35,629 nucleotides of DNA from Ichthyophthirius multifiliis (taxonomy: Eukaryota > Ciliophora > Oligohymenophorea > Hymenostomatida): positions 1 through 35,629 of the forward strand of contig NW_004086685.1 in assembly GCF_000220395.1 (NCBI RefSeq), written 5' to 3'. Below the pieces are notes generated by a model that saw nothing but the letters and a program-made list of their open reading frames with translations, ran no database searches and was not told where the DNA came from. Positions within the stretch are counted from its first letter, which is position 1, and each line of letters opens with the position of its first letter. The translations under genes and the position numbers were made by a program. Shown one piece after another: positions 1 through 11,735 of the stretch.

Positions 1-207
1 ATTTTTATTATATAATTATATATATATATATATATATTATTTTTTAATTAAATATATAAAAAATATATATAATTTTTTATTAATTAAATAAAAATATTTA
101 TATAGATATATATATATATATATATTAATTATTAATAATATTTTAAATAAAATAATTTTAAACAAAAAAATATTATAATAAAAATAAAATAAAAAATAAT
201 AATAATA

Positions 208-2872
208 ATGGTTTTTTTCATAAAATTATAAAACATTAATCTAAACAATGATTCTAATAATAATTCTAACAATATTTTAAATTCAAAAACAAACCAACCT
301 ACAAGCCCATAATAATAATAAATAATAAAAAAGCATCAAAAAACTTATTCTTTTTAATTATAAACTTCTAATTAGACTAAAAAATCATTTTTAACTAAAT
401 CAACAGTAGATTCTAACTATCTTATATAATAATAATATCCAACAGAAAATATAAAAACTTTTTCATCAAAAATTAATAAATTTTTTGATATTATATCAAA
501 TTAGCAACGCTCGTAAACATCTGGATTATCTCATTTTAAATAAAATAAAAAATTTAATAATTTTACTTTAATTAATGAAAACTAACTATTGAGTGACGAA
601 AATTAAATATTTAAAAAAAAAATTAAATATTACACTTAATTTAAAAAAAGACCTCATACAGCTCATATAAAATCAAATTTTACTAGTTCTATAATTACTT
701 AAGAATTTTAATAATAACTTGACCATAATATTAAGAAAATTTAAAATGCTAAAGATAAACTTGATAATGCTTTGGAAAATATTTATCAAGATAATAAAGC
801 TAAAGTAGAATATTCAAAAATCTAAATTTAAACTGAAATTAAAAAAGAATAAGGATTATATAGTAATTAATATGTATATATAATTACAAAGATTATAACT
901 ATTTATTTATATTTATAATAAAAAAATAGAAATTGATTAACCGATATAATAATTCCATTTTGAAAAATTTTAATTTGTATATTTTAAAATTTCTATTAAA
1001 AATAAGAGATAACCTTTAGTTATTTGTAAAAAAAAAGAAAATATAGAAAAATTAAAATATTCTCAATATAGTATTAAATTAATTAGAAGGTCCTCGAAAA
1101 TATTAATTAAAAACAGTTTTATCAACCACTAATCAAAATCCAAATATATTCAATAGTAACTATATATATGAAAATCGTCATGTAATAAGATTTAGCGAAT
1201 AATCGTAAACAATTTTTTTCAGTTCTAATTATTTATATATGTGTTTGACTTTGGATTAATCAATGAAAATGCTTATTAGATTAAAATTTGGAGGAGTTTT
1301 AAATAAAAATAATGAAAAGTAAAAGTCTTTAGTTTTAATCTAAAAAAATCTAAAAAAAGAGGAGATTAAAAATAATTATATAGATGATAAAACATTAAAC
1401 GAAAAAATATGTATTTTTTTTTATTTTTTATTTTTTTTAATATTAAAATTATTTTATTTACAAGAATAAATTTTACAAAAGCGAAAAGCAAAATTGGAAA
1501 TTAATTATAGTGGATTAGAATATATGAAATATAATAAAAAAATCTTGAATTAAAGGGTTAATTTTTAAGAAAAGCTTTAAGACCATAAATAGCAAATACA
1601 AAATGTTCTATAGAATAAAAGAATAATAGATTCTTAAAAAAAATCCTCTTTAGTAAATAATATAATGCTAAATGATAAAAAAAGATTAATTACAAAAATC
1701 ATAAGACTATATAGTTAGATGAAATAAAAAACTATAGTATTTTAAAAACACTGGTTTTAAATAATTTATATAGCTAAAATATATAATAATTTTAAGCATT
1801 TTAAAAAAGTAAAATATATATTTTTTTAAAAAAAATTATATTCTATTTTAAAAGCAAAATTAATAAAAATAAGCTTTTATTTTTTATATAAAAAAATTGT
1901 TTAAAAAAACTCAAAAAAGTTTACAAATAAATGTTAAAAATTAAGGAAAAAATAAAAAATAAAGGACCTTAGTTAAATCTAAAATGTTAAATATATATTT
2001 ATATTAAGTTTTTTTAAAAATAAAATAAAATAAAGGCTAATAAATATCATTTCTAATTATCTAAAATAAAAAAATAAAGAAAAATCTAAATAAATTATAT
2101 TTAAGTTTATCTAAAATTTTAATGAATTAAAGTAAATAGCACAAAAATTTATAGATAAAAAGGAGTTTGGTTTTCAAAAATAAATAAATATATTTTTTTA
2201 AAATAAAAAAAAAAAGTTATCAAGCTAGAAACTAAATGGATTAATTATTTTTAAAAAACGAAATAATTTTAAGTAGATGTAAGGAAATTATGGAATTAAA
2301 GCTATGATTTTTTTTTGAATCAAATATTTAAAGGTATTATAAGAAGTTTAATATTTATTTTTTATTTATAATTATTTTAATTATATACATCTTTTATTTG
2401 TATAGTATGTTGTTAGAATAATTATGATAAATATCTAAGATGTAAACAAAAATAAAATAAAACTTAATAGAAAATCGATATTTATTTACAAAACGAATTA
2501 ATATATAACTTTTTCTAAGAAAAACTTAAACAATGGAAAATATTATTTAACAATTATAGAAATAAGAGGGGTTAATTTTATAATTCAAAAGTTTACTTAT
2601 ATATATATATATATAATTATATTTTATTTTATTAATAAAAAAAGCTTATTTTTTAAGAATAAAATGTTAAAAATTAAAATAAATATGATCTAAATAAAAG
2701 TATCCCTTAATAATATAATACTATATATTAATATAGTAAATTTAACGCTGGTGATATATTATTAGAATGCCCAATTTTATTTTAGAAAATAACAGAAATA
2801 GAACTTTATAATATTATAAAAAAATATATGATTATAAAGTAAATAATTCCAGAAAAAATATATTTCGAATGA
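208..2872 (+). CDS. Unrecognised multi-exon protein
   Basis: Reading TAA/TAG as Gln, an open frame starts at ATG 208 and runs about 660 nt through an Asn/Gln/Lys-rich stretch to a GT donor near 872. Further exon-like stretches follow (about 929-1405, 1464-1807, 1855-1980, 2205-2335, 2407-2590 and 2645-2869), separated by AT-rich GT-AG introns of roughly 40-80 nt. The last exon ends at TGA 2870-2872. The internal exons are rich in Lys, Asn, Gln and aromatic residues and look coiled-coil-like, with repeated Trp/Lys/Phe patterns. I recognise no domain. The exon borders between about 1980 and 2210 are not settled, because more than one splice pattern keeps a frame open. The gene converges on the calcium channel gene, whose stop lies 369 bases downstream on the other strand. 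That a gene exists is likely; the exact model is approximate. Confidence 0.62.
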
Positions 2873-3240
2873 AAAAATTCATAAGAATAAATTATTAATT
2901 AAAAAAATAAAGATAAAATTTGTTATAAAAATATATATTACTTTTTTATATATTTTTTTATTTTTTTAAAAAACTTAATCAAAAAAATAAAGGTTATGTT
3001 TTAAAAAAAAATATATAAAATAAAAAAAAAAAGGTATAAAATTAATATATAAAATTTTAAATCTATATTTTTATACTTTTTTAAATTTAAGAAGAATATA
3101 CACAAATTATTAAATAAAATATTTATAAATTTTTAATAAAATTTAGAATTAAAAAAAAAAAGGAAAAGCTTTCATTTTCATAAAAAAAAAAAATGAATTA
3201 TGTATATATATTATGTGTGTATATTTAATTAAAAAATGTA
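2873..3240. other. Convergent 3' intergenic region
   Basis: This is very AT-rich sequence between two convergent stop codons, with many runs of A. I see no coding-like frame, tRNA or recognisable terminator. It probably holds the 3' untranslated regions and poly(A) sites of both flanking genes. Confidence 0.6.
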
Positions 3241-6015
3241 TCATTCTTTTATTATATTAGGATAAAAATAATGATTTTTTTCTAAAATTTAATTTTATTA
3301 TTAATCACTTTGTTCTATATTCTTCTCTTTATCCTAATAATTTTATATATTATCGATATCCTATTATTTTAACCCAAAATTACTATTAAAAACCACAAAT
3401 TTATCCTTATAGATATCAGTATCCGGTAAGAAAATATACTATTATTCATTTTAAAAGTTATTACAATGTTATGTACTTAGTCTATACTTAACAGTATGTT
3501 CTCTTGGCATAATATCCAACCTTTTAAAATTTTACCCATTTTATTATTATTAAAATAACTACATGACCTAATCATGGCTTTCATCTGTATCAGAATTCGA
3601 AGAAATATCATCTTGATCATTTAACTTATTATTACTTTTTAAATAATTTAATTTATTCTGCATTTATTAATTGTAATTTTTCCAACTTTTAAAACACATC
3701 TAGACAAAAAGTCTTATAACTAAAGGATTAACTCCTTATTACCTTTATTTTGAGACTTTTTTTCTTACAATTTACATAGATTTTTTTTTTAAATTAGCTA
3801 ATTTTTTCAGTGTCTTGTTTTCTTCTTTTCTAATTATATTTTAAGCTCTTATATATTTCTCAACTTAATCACTATTTTTATTGTTTTCTAAATAAAAAAT
3901 TTTATCCTATAAAGCAAATTTCTATACGAAAAACATCAATTCGTTAAAATATATATACCCTTCATAATCGCAAGATATATTCATTTACATTATTTATTTT
4001 TCTGCAAATTATTTTTAAACAGCAAGAAATTTCTATAGTTTTTCCTCCATTTCTTGGCTTGAAATATCTTTAAAATTCTCCTTTATTTCGTCCTAAATCC
4101 TTTTTTTTTTTGCCTAAAAATCAAATCCGAAAGGCTCTTGTAAACACATATAAAAATCTGTTAAAGACCTTTCATTTATTTTAATTCCGTGTGTTTCTTT
4201 GGTTTTATCTACCCAAACTTTCTTAAAATTCTCTTCAAAAGCCTAAAACTCATTAAGTGGATTTTACTCATTAATATAATTTTATTCAAATTAATCAACA
4301 ATAATTAAAATGAACAAATTCATCATCACATACTAAACAATAATTATAAAAAAAACAAAAAAAATAATATTAATCGAACTCCCATATTTAATAGTATCAA
4401 ACATATAATACATCCAATTCTCTCCAGTACTACAAACAAATAAGAGATTAATACTCTAATGAAAGTTACTAAAATTCTACTCTTTATTAATCCATTTTCC
4501 TTACGTAATATCCTAAAAAAGGAACACTGCTAGTATAGAGAAAATAAAATAAACCAAAAAAAGCAATGCGCTAACATTTAATAATGACGGCAACGAATAA
4601 ATTGCCGTCTAAATAAGTTTTTGTAAATTTTAAAAATTTTTAATTAATCTCAAAAGCCTAGTGACTCTCAAAAGTCGAAAAACTCTGGCAATTTAAGGTT
4701 CTGCTCTTATAAACGAAGAAAATTATTTTCCTGTTACATCCATTGTAATATCCAGTATAGAAGTTGATACTACAAAAAAATCAAATTAATTCCATCCTTT
4801 AAAAAAATACCCTCGAGGGCCGTATGCAGTCATTTTTATTATACATTCAAATATAAATACAGAGGTGAAAAATAAATTTATATTAGATAGTATTTAATTA
4901 TATTCTAAATTAGATGTGTCATATCTCATTGCCATAACTATAATATTAGAAATTATACAAAACATTATAAATGAGTCTAAATAAGTTGATTCACATAAAT
5001 TCCACATTTTTTTTCTCAAAAAATTATCTGGAGGTTTCAATGCAGCATAATCAGGAGTAGATTTTACCAAAAGACGTTATAATTCAATCCATTAAGCCTA
5101 TTCATTTGTTAGATATTTGTTTTTGGACTTCTAAGAGGCTATATTGTAGTTAAATGATAAAATAGCGACGAAAAGATTCATTAAAAATAACGATCCAATA
5201 AATATAAATACTATAAAATATATTAAAAATGAAGTGTTAGCATTTTTAACGGGACCATTCTCATCTCCATCTATGAAATACCATACATAATCTGACCATC
5301 CTTCTAATGTTGATAAAATAAATAATGTCAACATACCAGAACCTATATTATCAAAATTAAGATAATAAGTATTCCATTATGCATTATTTATCTGTAAACA
5401 CTAATTTTTATTTTATTAAAATATAAATATTATAAAATTATTTTTAAAAATACTTATTCTTTATTTATATTATATATTTCATTTTCTATGTTTTTATAAT
5501 CATCAGGCAAATCACAATAAACAAGTTTTCCTTTCATTAAATTAATAGCTAATATAGCAAACATTAACCAAATCAAAAATACTACAATTACAACATTCAT
5601 AATACCAATAACTGATTCTAATAAGGCTGTAACAATTAATTTCATTGATCTATTATGAGAAACAAATCTTAAAGGTCTTAAAGTTCTTAATAATCTTAAT
5701 ATTTCTAAGATATCTATATCTATAGATTCTACACTTATATCAATTAAACTGCTTACAACAATAAAGAAATCCAATTAAGACCATCCTTCTCTTAAATAAG
5801 TTTATTAATCTAAAAAAAATCCAAAGGATATTATTTTTAAAATAGCCTCAGTTGTAAAAAAAGCTGTAAATGCAATATTTAACTTTTAGCTAGCATATAT
5901 ATGAAATTAATACTCTGGATTGTGTCTTGGAAAATAAGTATCTGCAACTAATTTAATTGAAGATAAAAATATAGCACTTTAATAAAAATTTAATTTAAAA
6001 AATAAATATTTATTG

Positions 6016-6079
<64 letters not shown>

Positions 6080-9000
6080 ACACTAAAATAACATTTTCAT
6101 ATTAAGGATGTTTACATAAACGATAACAAAATCTTCTGAATATATTATTTTTTGAAAAAATAAAAAGTGCATTTTCACACATAATGTTTTCAAAATAAAC
6201 AAATTAATTTTTTTTTTTTTTATTTTTTTAAAAACTAATATCATTATAATTATTATCTTCATCTTCTTTTTATTATTACATAATTTAAACTTTTTTCATT
6301 TACATATTATTTTTTCTTATACTATTATTTATATTATTATTGTTATTATCCTTACCATTAAAGTTTTAACTACCCATATTAAGAGTACTAGATTTTTTTA
6401 AACTTAATGCCGAATTTTTAAAATATAAATTTGAATTTGTTGTTTCGTTCATTTATTCATCTAAAATAATATTCTAAGCAACTTCAAATCCCTTCTCATA
6501 CTCTTCTTTATCATCAATAACTTCATCATTATTAAAAGAGTCCATTACAATTGCCAAAAGCAAATTTAAAAGCACATAATTTCCTATAAAAATCCAACTT
6601 ACCAAATAAATTAAACTAATGACCATATTAACTGAAGACCTCAAGCACGAAGTTCCTATATCATTCCAATTTTCCATAGTCATAATTTAAAAAACACTCA
6701 AGAAAGCGTTCGTAAACGAATCAAAATTCATTCTTTCTTAATATATAAATTATCCTCCAAAAGCCTACATCCCAAGCAATGAGTAAATAAAAATAAATAA
6801 AAAAAGCAACAAAAGAATATATATAACCGAGGAAATACTTGAACTAATAGCTGTAATCATAATTTTCATAAACTACAAACTCCTCACTAATCTCGTAACT
6901 CTCAAAACTCTAAAAATTCTTAAAATTCTCACCGATCTAAAAACACTAATAGCCGACTAACCCTACCCATTTAAAACAACTAATTCCACTAAAGATAGAG
7001 TTACAATTATTGCGTCAAAAATATTCATTTTATCCATTAAATACTCATTAAATTTTTACCCATATAACTTTAATCCCATATCTATAGCGAAAATAATTGT
7101 AAAGGAAAAATTAAATTTTTGAATTATTTTTTCACCTTCTTCATCTAAATATCCGTCTAAAGTTAAAACTAAAGTATTCATAACTACACATAACATTATC
7201 ATATTATCAAAGTATTTTGATAAAACAAAACTCTTTACAATCCTTCTTGAAGCCTTTATTATTCCAGAAATCCCTCCCTCATATTATTCTACGTCATTTG
7301 GTTTATGAATTAACGAAGTAAGAATATTTTATAAAGAATGCTGAGTTTTTGAATTACGGCTATAGTACAAAATCTCTTCCAAAGACCATGGAATATCTAA
7401 AATATGTGCTTATGTACTTTTTTTTTTACTATCTATATTATTAAGTTGTTATTATATTATTTCCTAGTAGCTTTTTTCTATGGGCTTTTCTAAAAAAGAA
7501 TCATCTTCTATATTTTAAATTTATTCAATTGCTTGTATATTTTATTCTTTAATTTTCATATGAGTTATTTCTTAATCATTATTATTTTTTTTATCTATAT
7601 GTATTTTATCCTCACTGGGGAATATATAATCTAAAACTTTCTACAAATTCCATTAAAAAACCGGATTATTCCCTGAAATTTATTTTTTCCCTTTTTTTCC
7701 TCTGTCGAAGCTACTTGCTTACTCGGAATTTTCATTGATATTATTGTGAAAAACATTCATTTAATGATTTTTTAACGATTTAGAATAAGAGTTTTTTAAT
7801 TGTTTTGAAACAGAGTTAATATCTTCTAAAGTATTAAAATAATTTTCGATAATATTATCATTGGAAGGCCTTTTTTTTCTAATAAAATGTTCGTTATTTT
7901 GTGATAAAGATTTATTGCTCTGACTACGTATAAATTGTTTATTTTCTTCGAATTAATTTAAATAATTATTATTTTTCGAAAAAATTTATTTCATTAAATC
8001 ACTATTTTATTAAAAAGGTATTATACGCTTTTTTAAGTCTTTATGTTTAATAGTTAATTATCTCTAGTATCTCTTTTGGACTTAAATTTGATAATTTTTA
8101 GTCCTACCCTATTAATAATTAATTATAAATTTTGCATTTTTCATCTTAATAGCTTACATTTATAGTTATTGTTCGTTAAATTTTTATTTTTTTTTCGGTA
8201 AAACATCATTTTCATCATATTCTTTTAAATCGTTATAAATTACACGAGCTTTCATTAATTTAGGGTTAAATTTATCTGTGAAATTTTCATTTTCTTAATC
8301 ATCTTAATCATCACTACTTTCATATTTTAAAATTCCATTAATAAAATTATTATCAGAATTTTCATAATTATTTATATAATTTTATCCTAATACTGTTTTA
8401 TTAATTCTACGATCCTCCATTCTTTTTAATTTTGGTGTTTTTTCATGTAATTCTATATTCTGATTTTCGTTTACTTTCGTTTATTGAGTTTTTATAATTT
8501 TATTTAATTTCTAAGGAGATTTCAGTATATAATTTTATTCAAGACCTTTATCATCAATTTATATTTATTTATGTTCAGCTTCTATATTTTCTGAAAAAAA
8601 AGATATTTTATCAGTATCATTAACTTTCTATTACTAAACTTCATAATAATTAATTTTATTACTAGTAATATTATTAAAACTATTAATACTATTAATATTA
8701 TTACTACTACTTATATTATTATTAGCATCATTATTTTAATCAAAAATATTTACTATTGTTTTTTATCGGGGTGAGCTTAACATATTTCTAAAATCTATGT
8801 TATTATTGAAATAATAACCTTAATTTTATTAATTACTTCCAATTTATTAACCTGTTTATTCATATTATTAAATATTCTTTTCGAGTTCTTATAAGAATTA
8901 ATTTTCATTAGAAGTATCACAAATTACTTAAGAATTCATAAAAAAATTATTTAAACAATTTTTTTTTTGTTTTAATTGAAAATTTGCTTCTTTTTTTTCT

Positions 9001-9317
9001 TATAAATATATAAGTGAAGGTTAGTTTTTTAGAATTTTTTTGGAATTTACAAATTCTTTAGCATTTTCAAAATTATTCATTGTGAATTATTTTTTTTGTA
9101 TTATTTAGGATGATCTAACTTTTTTAAATAACAATTAGTTTTCTTTACTTATAAAACTGTTTCTTAAACTTGGTCTTTTTGAAGATTCTAATCCAATTTA
9201 TATACCTATTATTTTTATTTATTTATTAAAAATTATAAATATTTATACTTTCTCTTTTATTTTTAGTATTTTAAAATTATATAATTTCAGATTTTTTAGT
9301 TTATTCACTTCTTCTTA

Positions 9318-9381
<64 letters not shown>

Positions 9382-11538
9382 TTGATTTTCATTACAATTA
9401 TTTTAAATTTTAGGCTAAACTTTAGCTAAAGAGCTTTTAGAATTTTATATCATAAATTTTGTTTTTATTAAATTTCTCGAAGTATTTTCATTTTTATTTT
9501 CCGGAGTACTTATTTGAATGCTATTTACATGATTTTTTTCAATTTCTTCTTTAATTTTAATATCTTACAAATTATTATTTATTTCCTCTTCTTCTTCTTA
9601 TTATTATTATTATTGTTATTGTTATTATTATTTTTATTTTTATATTTATTATTCATTTTTTTCAGTTATTACTTTTTGATTATTTTCTTGTTTTTATTTT
9701 TTTCTTTTAGAATCTGAAATTATTAATTTTAAAAAAAATCTAAAAAATCTTTAAATTTCCTCAAAAAATTAACTTTTTTTTTAATATTAAGGTAATAATT
9801 TAACATTAAGATTTTTATTCTTAATATTTTTATAAACTTATTTGTTTGAAATATAAGCTCCTTTTTTAATAAAACATTTAAGATTATATCCTATTTCATT
9901 TTTATTTTACAAAATAACATTCTAAACAGTATTTTTTTAAGCTTAATTATATTTAACAGTAATAATAGCCAAAGTAAGATTCATTAAAAAAAAAGCCCCA
10001 ATAAAAATCGTAAAGAGAAAATAAGGAAAAACCCATATCTATTTTTTTTTTAAAAAAGTAAAAAATAAATAAATAAAAACCTTAAAAATAAAAAAAAAAA
10101 TACAGAAAAAGTTTATTAAACTCCCTTCATAATAGTAAACCATCCCTCCATAGTAACAATTTAAAAAACAGTTAAAAAAGACCATCCAAAAGTATCAAAA
10201 TTAAAGATTCCGTAATTTGGATTAGCAATCATTTTCCCACAAATATGCATTCTTGTATGATCATTATATTTATTACAATCATTAGTATTTGCACAATAAC
10301 TATACCCATTTAAAATTATATATTATATTCCTGTATATCTATCAATACATCTTTTTTTTAAGGTACCCGAAAAAAGCTATAAACCCCCAATAGCAAATAT
10401 TATATAGAAAAAAATCAAAATTATAAGTGAATTCTTGAGCAAATTAACAGCACTAAATAAGGCTTCTAATATTTTTCGTAAACTTTTTATCGTTGAAATA
10501 GTTCTTAAAGGCCTCAAAACTCTAAAAGATCTCAAAGAGCTTAATTGTATTCCAGATTCAGTTGATAAAACATAAGGTAAATAACCGGAAATAACAATTA
10601 TGAAATCTAAAATATTCCAAGCATCTCTCAAATAAGCCCCTTAATTAAAAATAAAACCTAATCCTATAATTTTCAAAGCCATTTCTATTGAATAAAATAT
10701 TAGAAGAAAAAAATCTATTTTTTCATGATTGTCATTATTTGTAGTTGGATCATCTAAACATAAAATAATAGAGTTAAAAATAATTGCTACTAATGTCAAG
10801 TATTCAAAATAATTACTTTTTATAGTTTTAGATGCAATATTACTAATTAAACTAAATTATTTAAATAAAAAAAAAAAAAATATTATCGTTATATTTTTAT
10901 TTTTTTACCATTTCATAAACCAGATTTTTTTATATAATATATTAAATATTGTATTTGAAGGAATTGTTTATATTTATTCAAAAATATTCATTTTTATAAC
11001 ATCAATAAAAATTTGTTTTTTTGTATTTTTTCTAACATCTTTATATTAACTAAAATACTCTTAATGAATTTGCTATATATAATTATCATAAGTTTCCTAG
11101 CTTTTTATAATATTATGTATATTTTGTTCTTTTTGTTGTTATTCTTCACTCCTATCATCCTCCGAGTCAAATATACATTTCATTCTCCTATAAATATCTT
11201 TTTTTATTTGTATTTCCTATTTTATACATATATAAAAATTATTATTTTGAAAATAAAATAAAAAAAACTCTATTTTATTCCGAATTATTAATTAAAAATG
11301 ATATTGATATGTCATCATTTTCTTATTTAATTGCTGTTTGTTTCCTTTCTGAATTGTTCTAAAGATAATTATCATTTGATTATGAATATAAAGAATTTTT
11401 AAAAAATATGTTTTTTAATTTCTCGATTAAGAAACTCGCTATTGAATATAAGGTTTTTTTTTTATTATTTAAATATTAAAAATAAATTATTTAAAAAATA
11501 TGAATATATATTGTACTGTTCTATTAATTTTCTTTCAT
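3241..11538 (-). CDS. Four-domain voltage-gated calcium channel alpha subunit
   Basis: All four Cav repeats are readable on the minus strand. The S4 segments carry regularly spaced arginines: domain I near 10500-10545 (SFRVLRPLRTI), II near 6890-6950 (SVRILRIFRVLRVTRLVRSL), III near 5650-5700 (RLLRTLRPLRFV) and IV near 4640-4690 (RVFRLLRVTRLLRLI). The pore loops read TMEGW (10140-10154), TMENW (6666-6680), TLEGW (5296-5310) and TGENW (4414-4428). This E-E-E-E ring is the known signature of Ca2+ selectivity. Each pore is followed by a hydrophobic S6. The C-tail (about 4290-3241) begins with an EF-hand-like region typical of Cav channels, becomes acidic and ends at TGA (3241-3243 on the plus strand). 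The start at 11538 is the first ATG of an open frame joined by short introns (at about 11215-11265, 10862-10917, 10035-10100, 6005-6085 and 5400-5453). The I-II linker is very long and holds poly-Asn. In Paramecium, Cav channels of this class sit in the ciliary membrane and drive backward swimming. The same role here is inference. Confidence 0.93.
6010..6080. repeat. TA dinucleotide repeat in a channel intron
   Basis: A run of A followed by a long alternating TA tract lies inside a minus-strand GT-AG intron between the II-III linker and domain III S1. It has no coding role. Similar TA tracts occupy introns at about 13600-13628, 15100-15150, 16125-16162 and 29815-29872. Confidence 0.8.
7240..9950 (-). 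other. Long low-complexity I-II linker of the calcium channel
   Basis: Between S6 of domain I and S1 of domain II the channel frame runs about 2.7 kb, roughly 900 residues rich in Asn, Lys, Gln, Ser and Glu. Known animal I-II linkers are much shorter. I saw no copy of the QQxExxLxGYxxW motif that binds beta subunits just after domain I S6, which fits the apparent lack of classic Cav beta subunits in ciliates. Many TAA/TAG codons lie in frame here. Confidence 0.75.
9319..9380 (-). repeat. Trinucleotide repeat coding poly-Asn
   Basis: About twenty uninterrupted ATT/TTA trinucleotides. In the channel reading frame on the minus strand they are AAT codons and give a poly-Asn tract inside the I-II linker, preceded by NENQI and followed by IRRSEQ. 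The tract is a candidate for length variation between strains. Confidence 0.85.
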
Positions 11539-11735
11539 TTATGTTACAAAATAATAAAATTATTATCAAATAAATAAGTGAATAAAATTATAAAAAAATT
11601 ATTCTTTTATTTTACATATAAATAAATATATAAAATTTTATTTATTTGTTTAAAAATAATCATTTATATACAAATTTATATACAAAAAATAAAGTTAACT
11701 AATATAAAAGAAAAATAAATATAAATTATAAAAAA
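11539..11735. promoter_or_regulatory. Divergent promoter interval
   Basis: Only 197 bases separate the start codons of the calcium channel (minus) and the ubiquitin protease (plus). The stretch is almost pure A/T and contains no coding-like frame. Both promoters and 5' untranslated regions must lie here or overlap the genes. No specific factor site is recognisable. Confidence 0.5.

Noticed and set aside
6030-6082. Long TA tracts as possible telomere or origin signals
   Set aside because: They sit inside introns, lack any G4T2/C4A2-type telomeric repeat and recur in several genes as simple repeats.
9514-9717. Plus-strand open frame rich in Leu and Phe
   Set aside because: It is the complement of the Asn/Glu-rich linker of the minus-strand calcium channel and has no composition of its own.
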